DNA of 64,000 nt from Litsea cubeba (lineage: Eukaryota; Streptophyta; Magnoliopsida; Laurales; Lauraceae): positions 27,880,030 through 27,944,029 of the forward strand of contig CM022953.1 in assembly GCA_012931725.1 (NCBI GenBank), given 5' to 3'. Each line of letters starts with the position of its first letter. The first letter of the stretch is position 1. The position numbers and the translations under genes were made by a program. Positions 56,356-64,000 of this stretch are shown one piece after another. The notes under the pieces were generated by a model. It was not told the DNA's origin. It saw only the letters and a program-made list of their open reading frames with translations, and ran no database searches.

Positions 56356-59300
56356 TGTCACGCCCCAGGATCCGGACGCCTCGTACCCCGAGACGTGGAT
56401 GAGGAGTATCTTAATAAACATATAAATCAGATAAAGTGGACGATTTAAAATCCACATAACTATTAGAGCATGGGCCAAATAGTACATTTCAGTTTCAAAT
56501 ATGACAATTACAGTGTATTTTTCAGTTGAGTTAATACGAATCAATATTCCAAGGAGGCTAACCCATGTGTGCCAAAAAGGGAAATCTAAGTAAGATAGAT
56601 GTGTGGCTCTCGAATGCAGTGGAGTACTACTAAGTCACATCAACTGCACATCTCTCTTTACATCCCTGCAACGCTTACACCGAAGTGTTACCCTCGCGCT
56701 AGCGGTCAGTGGCCTAGAACCTACAAGCACCAAGAGCAGGGTTAGACCTAAAAAGGCCAAGCAAGCAAACATGGGTAAATAACATGGCATGTATACAATA
56801 ATAACTATGCACTCATGTGTAATTATATATAAACATATATAGGTATAGAGTCTTACCTGTACCTGCAAGTAAAAGGAAACTCATATAATGTTAGTGGTTA
56901 TATATATATGCAATTAAGGTAAAAGACAGAAGGCAGTACAAACATCAAGCAAAATCCAAATATAGACAAGATGACATACACACCAAAGCTACACAACATA
57001 GATTAATGACATAAACCCATCGCATCATGCCAAGATCAAATGGTAGTGTATAGCGCAGTCTATAACAAACAAACGGAGCGGGCACACTCAAATCAAATCC
57101 ACGCACAACAATCTATATAAGTATCATAGTCACCCCACATGCTCACCACAATCATAGTGCGCATCACCACCCAATATACCCCTAATCAATAACATACTCA
57201 TCATACACATCAAAATGCAAACCATAGATAAACTCAGGTCTGGTCCAACCCAGAGCCCTACTATCCGAATATCCAAACTCGGTGTCCTCCAACACCTACC
57301 GCACCCAGCGCCCGCATGCTGGCTGTCTCAATATCCGAAGATACCTACCGTGCACAAAGCAAAGCAAATATATATATATACCCGCATAATGCGGTGGCAC
57401 AATCATATAATATAAAAGGCATAATTCACTATTCATTCAGAGCGGAAAGTGTGCAAGTGCATACATGTGTCAACCATTTTACTTAATAAGGCCCGTTGCT
57501 ACACTACACTTAGGTCCCGTTGTAGACATCCTCTTACAAGGGCAGTACCGGCTAAGGATATGATCCCCATAGAGCACATGGTGCCTAAATGATTCCCTTG
57601 GTGCTTCTGAAGGTAGTGGACACCCGGAGCTCCATGACGATATACCCTTAGCTAGCATTACCCCATACTTGCCTCAAGGAGGTCTAGCAGTCATAGCAGA
57701 CGAGACACAATTATAAGTTATAAGGGTGCTCTATGTCTAAAGTACCAGAGAAGGTCTAAGGTCCAAGGTCCGCCAAGGCCCTAGGTCAAGGGTCATGCAA
57801 GGGTACCGGTGTGATTAGAGTTTTGTGTCCAAAATCTAGTGAACAGTGAATAGGGCAATACACAATTCCTACCTCCTACCAAGGCCTTCTACACCTCACA
57901 TACACTAATTGCCTAAGGTCCAAGAGTTGGTAGGTATAAGAGTCCGGGTCCAATGAGGTGTCACAAAGTGTGAGTCATTTCAACCCTAATGCTAGTCCTA
58001 GGTTACCATTTGCCCACTTTAGAGTGGACATTATACAATTCGACACGATGATCCACGGTGGGCCCCGGATAACATCTGCACCAAACTTAATCTTATAATG
58101 ACCAAGAGTATCCACGGCCCACGGTTACCACCCCCTGTCATGGTTTAGTCTCTCACACATTATTACAAATAGTTGGGAGTCAATGGCTAAGACCGATTTC
58201 CAATTATTGATAAGTCCCATAATTGTAGGCCATTAGCTAATTAATCTAAGGTCCTCTCAAGTGGGGTTTCCAACATACATTGGAACATAGGTTTCCATTG
58301 CAATGAGCCTAACATTATTTGGGTAGTTAAAATGAATAAATACGAGGATGATAGTGCATCAACTTGTATACTAAATGAAGTACATTATTCATCTTGGGTA
58401 GAAATCCAATAAATCCCCTAGCATATGACATAAACTAGATCCAACCACACCTCACCCATATGCACCACAAAATACCCAATTTCACTGGCAAAAAAGATCA
58501 AAGGTAAATGTCCAATTCAATATAAGCATCAAACTCCAAAACAAGTGCTAATGAAATAGCTTATACCTTTGAACACAAATAGCTTATACCTTTGAACACT
58601 ATGGTCTGCATGCAACATGATATATGAAAAGTGATTTAAATGTGATTACTTGCCATCAATAGGAAGTCAGAGAATTTAAGGATAGGAGTAAGCCCTAACA
58701 CAACATTTAACATGTTTAACAAATAATCATTCATAAATTACATAATACCAATTTATATAATACATGAAATGGAAGTCACACATATCTACTAGAAATAGAG
58801 GTTTACAACTAAGAGTAACAAGGATTAAACACAAATCCATAATTATGTACAATATACATGCACACTATAACATTCACACATGATTAATTCCTTGGATCTA
58901 AATTGGGGGTTTCCAACATAACATGCATTTGGGCCCTAAAACACCAAATTAGTCTTATCATCGCATCTTAAAGGAAACAATTAGCAAAGAAATTGACAAT
59001 AAAACACATGCATAAGGGGTAAGTAGAATCCACCACAACATCATGCCCATAGACATAATAATCTATATACAAATCACATGCATGAAATGAAATTTACACA
59101 TGAATACTTGCCTTATGTTAGAAATCACCACAAGAAGCTATCCAAGCCCTCTATTGACATCAACCCACGTCCTACACATAAAAGCCCAAAAAGCCACAAC
59201 CTAGCTAGGGTTCCAAGAAATGGGTGGGTGGGGGGGGGAAACCAAATAAAGAAGGGATGGGGTTATGCATGTGTCTTTGATAGCTCAAATAGGGTAGGAA

Positions 59301-60095
59301 TGAAGAAAAATAGGCCAAAGAACTTACCAATCATGAAATCAGAGCTTGGAGGATAGATGGGGAGCTAGCCATGCATTCTTTGGGGCCGTTGGTCGTGCAA
59401 GAGGAATGAGGAGATGATAATGGGGGTGAGAAAAAGGAAATGAGACTCAATGTTGGGGGTGATGGTTGTGAGCAAGCAATTGGGAGGAGAAATGGAGAGG
59501 AAATGAGGAATGGAAGAAGAAAAATGGAAGGGAAGGGTTATGCAGGGCGTGAGTGTGAGTGTGAGTGAGAGTTGAGGGACGATGGCCTCTCTCTTATGTT
59601 GAGATGGTATGGGAAATTTACAAAAATGCCATTTGCACTCAAATGGATTAGAAACAGTTTATGGGCCATCGGGTGGTTCGTTTGACATCAAAAGGGTCTA
59701 CATCCTTAACAAAAGATTCACTATATAATTCTCTCTATCCAACGAGCCCCATATTGCTATACTTTCGAGAATCACAGTAAATCCCTCAATTTTCTAAAAA
59801 GACAACTATACCCCTATTTGCCCCAAACTTAGACTAAACATATTCAAAACCTCATATGCCCTAAACTAACATGCAAACCTAATTAATTAACATCTAAATA
59901 AGGTTCTTGACCTACTGTGAAAATACCCAAAATACCCACCATAATGTCAAATTATTAAACTGATCTTCCAAACCCAACTTAGTCTAATTGCAACCAAATT
60001 AAGTAGATAACCATTCTCACTCCTAAACTTAATTAATTAATCCTAATTACCATTAATTTATTCTAAACAAAATTGTCTAGGGCCGGGTCGTTACA
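56356..60095 (-). mobile_element. LTR of Tekay/Del-like gypsy element F (3,740 bp)
   Basis: On the minus strand it begins TGTAACGACCCGGCCC and ends GGGGCGTGACA. A purine tract (TTTAAGAGGGGAAGAA, 60096-60111) precedes it, so it is the 3' LTR of a minus-strand element. Length and termini are typical of the Tekay/Del group. No second LTR is in the window. No gene is supported inside. Confidence 0.8.
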
Positions 60096-60269
60096 TTCTT
60101 CCCCTCTTAAAGACATTTGGTCCTCCAAATGTAACTTAAACTATTATAGTTAAATGGTGAGGCCCTTCCTAGTCATCACTCTCTAGTCTACCACATAACT
60201 TCTCTTCTTACACAATTCTATCGGATAAACACATACCCACGACCGTAATCTCCGCCAATTCGAGCATAT

Positions 60270-61305
60270 TTATAAAAGATAGTGATGACATACCTCATAT
60301 TTGTCTCCCACAGTTAAGTATTCTCTTGGATAATTGTGCCGGCCTTCCCCGCCCTCTGACGGTCCCTCAGAACTACCAGAATAATCCGAGGTTGGTTGAG
60401 GTGGTTGTTGCATCTGTTGCTGTGGTGGCCATTGTTGGAGATGTTGCATGCCAAAGGTTGAACTCGCAGAAGTCATCAATGGAGGAGATTCGTATGTTTG
60501 TTGGGGACATTCACGGGTACGATTCCTTTTTCTCGGGCAGTCCCGGACCTTGTGCCCAAATCTTCCACACACATAGCACGCACCTCGCTGCCTTCGATAC
60601 TCGCTAGTTGGACAGTCCTTGCCTTCACGACTGCAATGTGGACCTTGCTGATGCCCTGAGTCGAACCTCTGTTGTCTCTCAGGATAGACCGCTCCATGCA
60701 TGTAATCATTTACCGTTTGCACTCCCATTTGCTTAGATACTTCCGTCTGTGTTATCTTGTCAAGACAGTCTTCAACCCAAATCGCTCTCTCCACGTAAGC
60801 CTCATAGGTAAGGAGCTTTATACTTCCAACTTGCAACTGAATCTCTGGGCGGAGGCCTTGTATGAAACACCAAATTCTCTTCTCCGGCGTAATAAGTGTT
60901 TCTACGAAGCGGGCTAAATCTGTGAACTTTGCCTCATACTCTTGGACTGTCATGTCTCCTTGTACTAGCGACCCAAACTCCCTCTGCTTTTGAGTTCTAG
61001 TGTGCTCAGGGATGAACTTCCGACAAAACTGCTTCTTAAATGTGTCCCATGCCACCACATCATCCATATCTACATATGGCTCTTTCACTGTCTCCCACCA
61101 TCTTTCTGCAGCACCGCGAAGCATGTAGGCAGCCAATTGAACTTTTTGTCTTCCTGGGCACTGGAGCATCCTGAATATCCTATCCATCTCAACCATCCAT
61201 TCATAGGCTTCCATCGGGTCTCCACATCCATTAAATCCTAATGGCCTTCGCTTCCTGAACTTCTCAAAGAGTGCATTCGGGTCCGGCTCACAAGGTGCAA
61301 TGATA
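60270..61305 (-). pseudogene. Element F gag
   Basis: The protein contains the gypsy gag domain (FNGCGDPMEAYEWMVEMDRI, then ERWWETVKEPYVDMDDVVAW and QREFGSLVQGDMTVQEYEAK) and one CCHC knuckle, CYVCGRFGHKVRDC. A Gln/Pro-rich tail follows, ending at a stop at 60270. The N-terminus is lost where the sequence joins integrase of element G on the opposite strand. Only about 170 bp separate the gag stop from the LTR, so pol has been deleted. Confidence 0.88.
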
Positions 61306-62019
61306 ACTTTGTGCGAGTTCGCGTACAATAATAGCTTTCACGCGAGTATCGGGATGGCACCGTTTGAAGCTCTGTATGGTAGGAGGTGCAGATCACCGGT
61401 TTGTTGGGAGGAAGTCGGAGTCAGAAGCTTTCATGGACCAACTATTATTGGTGAGACAAGTGCAAAGGTCAAGCTTGCATATGATCGATTGAAGACAGCT
61501 CAGAGTAGGCAGAAGAGTTATGCGGATCACTGACGTAGGGATCTCGAGTTTCAAGTGGGAGACAAGGTGTTCCTCAAAGTTTCACCGATGAAGGGCACCA
61601 TTCGATTTGGGCAGAAGGGCAAGTTATCACCAAGATATATTGGACCATTCGAGATTCGCAGCAGAGTTGGAGACTTGGCCTACAGATTGATATTACCTCC
61701 TAACCTTACAGCAGTGCATGATGTTTTCCATGTGGCTATGTTGAGGAAGTATGTTCCGGACGCCTCGCACGTCATTGAGTATGAGCCTTTGGAGATTCGA
61801 GCAGACGCAACCTACGATGAGAAGCCTTTGCAAGTGATTGACGTCAAAGAGACAGTGTTGCGTACCCAGACGATTCGATGGGTGAAGATCTTGTGGGAGC
61901 ACCATGGTCCGGAAGAAGCTATGTGGGAGTTAGAGGAGCAAGTAATGAGGAAGTATCCTCATCTCTTGACCGAGGTACGATTTACATTTGGAGGACCAAA
62001 TGTCCTAAGGAGGGGAGGA
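61306..62019 (+). pseudogene. Element G integrase C-terminal half
   Basis: Starting abruptly, the plus strand reads CEFAYNNSFHASIGMAPFEA, LYGRRCRSPVCWEEVG, then one TGA (61531-61533). After it come FQVGDKVFLKVSPMKG, LSPRYIGPFEIRSRVGD and a chromodomain-like tail (IRWVKILWEHHGPEEAMWEL). This is the end of a chromovirus-type pol. The catalytic core is missing because of the junction at about 61306. The last codons overlap the purine tract. Confidence 0.9.
62009..62019 (+). other. Polypurine tract of element G
   Basis: GGAGGGGAGGA precedes the LTR start TGTAACACCCC. Just upstream, both F and G carry the small hairpin ACATTTGG-AGGA-CCAAATGT. Confidence 0.82.
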
Positions 62020-64000
62020 TGTAACACCCCGACCCGCCTTAATCTCGTTTTAGAGTTAATTAATTGAGATTAATTGCTTAATGGATGTTTTGATTGTGAT
62101 TGGACTTGATTAGGTAGAATTAGTGGGGTTTGACCATTTACTAGGTAGATTATGACTTTTGGAGTGTTTTGGGTTTTTGTGTGTACTTATAAATTTTGGA
62201 TTTTTTTAATGCATTGCATAGAGCATTTCATGGGCCTTAACTTTCATGCTTTGACCCAATTAATTCGGATCCATTTAGGCCCATTCCCAGCCCATTCATT
62301 TAACCCAGGCCCTTATTTGAAATTTCAGTCCTTTTTGTGGACTTGTATGTAGTGCAGGAAAAATTGGGCTTAAAACCCTTACCCAGCCATTTTTCTTTCC
62401 TCTCCTCTCATTTCTTCTCCATTTCCAGCTGGGAGCTATTCTTCTCCTTGTCTTCTTCATTTCTTCCTTCACTCCTAGCATCAATCAAGGGATCTTGCAT
62501 AAGTGGATTGCATCTCCACTTCATCTTCTCCATCTTCTTTGTTAAGGACTACATTACCTAAGCTCAAGCATTCATCCATTCTTCATCTTCTTGCTCTTGG
62601 TAAGCTCTTTCTTCACTAAGCATTTCCATTTGATTTCTTTCATCTTTGGAAAGCCATAAATCGTGTATGCATCATCTTCTTCCTCATTCATTTCATTCAT
62701 TTTCGTTTTCACTATTTTTAGGGCATTTGAGCTTGCATTTTTGGGGATTTTTTATTAGAAAGGATTTGGAGTGTGAGATAGCTTCCAAGCACCTAAGGCA
62801 AGTTAAACTTACATGTTTATATGCATGCTTCCTTGTTTGATTCATGAATGTATGAAATCATATGTAGAAACCCTTCTTCTTGCTCAAAAATGGATTTTGT
62901 GGATGATTTCTCTTGTTAATGTATAGGGGTTTATTGATGTTTTTGATGAGCATTTTGGAAGCTCAAAGATACCTATTGGTAGTGTTTTAAAACCTGATGT
63001 AATGCCTTGAATGGCCTGAGAGAAATCAAGAAGTTTCAGATTTTCGGACCCAGGATTTGACAGTTCGCTCGAGCGAGCGTGAGTGAACGCTCGAGCGAAG
63101 GGCTCTCTGGGAGAGTTCGCTCGAGCGAACTTTTGATCCGGTCGAGCGAACAGCTCTCTGTCTGGGGTCCGCTCGAGCGAACATCTGAACGCTCGAGCGA
63201 ACCTGATACCTGCAGTATGCAGATTTTCTAACGACCATAACTTTTCAACCGTAAGTCCGTTTTTGGAGATCTACATACCGTTGGAAAGCTCATGATGTGT
63301 AGAACTCAACAAAAAGTGATTTTATTTGATTTGAGCCTTGGAAAAGATTATATGTTGGATTTTACATAATTGTGACAAATGGACGTTTCCATGAGCCGGA
63401 CATTGGACCGTAGCTTGTTCTAGTTGATTGGCCTGATAGATGGACCTGTAGGATGTGCACCCTGAACTTTTATCATGACCGATGGTTTGTTGAATCGTGG
63501 ATATGGATTGAGCAACCGTAACCACAAGGGACCTTGTGTTCTTTGGATTGTAACCGAACCAAATGTGTTCTATTAAGGGATTCGACATCCAAATTATGTA
63601 ACGCCAAGGGGTTCCTTGTAGCCCGATAATGTCGGACTCTTAATACTACCCTGAGTTGGACGGTGAAGACCACATGTGTTCCCAAGACCATAGGCTTGAC
63701 TTGATTTCTGTCTTGACTCCGTATATGATCTGTATGTACATGCATTGCATTCTGTTTCCAGTATTCTAGTATGACTTGATCATGCTTCTGTTCAGTTATG
63801 TATTCTCTGTTACACCTCTGTTATGTTATACCTATTTATGGCTTTGTTCAGTATATTTCAGTAAGTACCGATTTGTTATTTATATGTCCTGTCCTGTATG
63901 TGTCCTGTATCTGATTTACACTGTTTTGCACCTGCTCTGTTATTTATATATTGCATTCTATGAGTCGGCACCACTTAGCTTCGACCCTATCTAAGTCGGA
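62020..64000 (+). mobile_element. 3' LTR of Tekay/Del-like gypsy element G (runs off window)
   Basis: It starts TGTAACACCCCGACCCGCC after the purine tract. The right end is not reached. A CT-rich region (62390-62620) could be an untranslated leader. The palindrome cassette lies at 63064-63201. No gene is supported inside. Confidence 0.85.
63064..63201. promoter_or_regulatory. Six-palindrome cassette in LTR G
   Basis: CTCGAG-type cores are centred at 63070.5, 63092.5, 63122.5, 63143.5 (GTCGAG), 63174.5 and 63194.5. Spacings are 22, 30, 21, 31 and 20 bp. The third core lies in an 18-bp perfect palindrome (63114-63131). The last four reproduce the spacing in the LTRs of copia element D. Confidence 0.9.

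Overview
The window is nuclear DNA from a flowering plant and is almost entirely nested LTR retrotransposons, with two decayed host-gene fragments. The plant assignment rests on Tat-type Ty3/gypsy elements (two RNase H domains, antisense genes), Tekay/Del-like gypsy LTRs, Ty1/copia elements primed by initiator-Met tRNA, a terpene synthase fragment and a Tubby-like F-box fragment. The species cannot be named. No rRNA, tRNA gene, CRISPR or bacterial feature was seen.

Left part (1-41590) is one nest. The oldest layer is a Tat-type gypsy, here called C (+). Its RNase H piece is at 15542-15975, its integrase at 37559-38625, a decayed antisense gene at 38580-40748, and its putative 3' LTR at 41055-41590. 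Element A (-, 7741-15541, continuing left) sits in C. A copia element E (-, 1-7740) sits in A, and a solo LTR (266-2108, 5-bp duplication GCTGC) sits in the integrase of E. Element B (+, 15976-37558, 21,583 bp, duplication TGGAT) is a complete relative of A, also inserted in C. A and B lie head to head, 434 bp apart. B has LTR, PBS, a repeat-rich leader, gag, protease with a G-patch-like motif, RT, two RNase H domains, integrase, an antisense gene, PPT and LTR. Its sense reading frames are broken, but the antisense gene can be spliced in silico into one undamaged 1,223-codon frame.

Middle part (41591-56355) is sparse. It has two hAT-like MITEs, a Tubby-like F-box fragment split by a complete gag-only copia element D (44384-48341, duplication CACCT), a degenerate T-rich minisatellite, a tandem duplication, a TIR element, a SINE-like head, a terpene synthase fragment and a 1-kb foldback element with an 8-bp duplication.

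Right part (56356-64000) has two Tekay-like gypsy pieces joined head to head: F (-, a 3.7-kb LTR plus gag) and G (+, integrase end plus a 3' LTR running off the window).

Two observations stand out. First, the antisense gene in B has a TATA box, an ATG at a consensus donor, four introns all in the same phase, a plant-mobile-domain-like core and a coiled-coil tail; C carries a decayed antisense gene of similar layout with a different N-terminal domain. Second, clusters of CpG-rich palindromes occur in several LTRs. A four-palindrome cassette with centre spacings of 21, 31 and 20 bp is shared by the copia LTR D and the gypsy LTR G.
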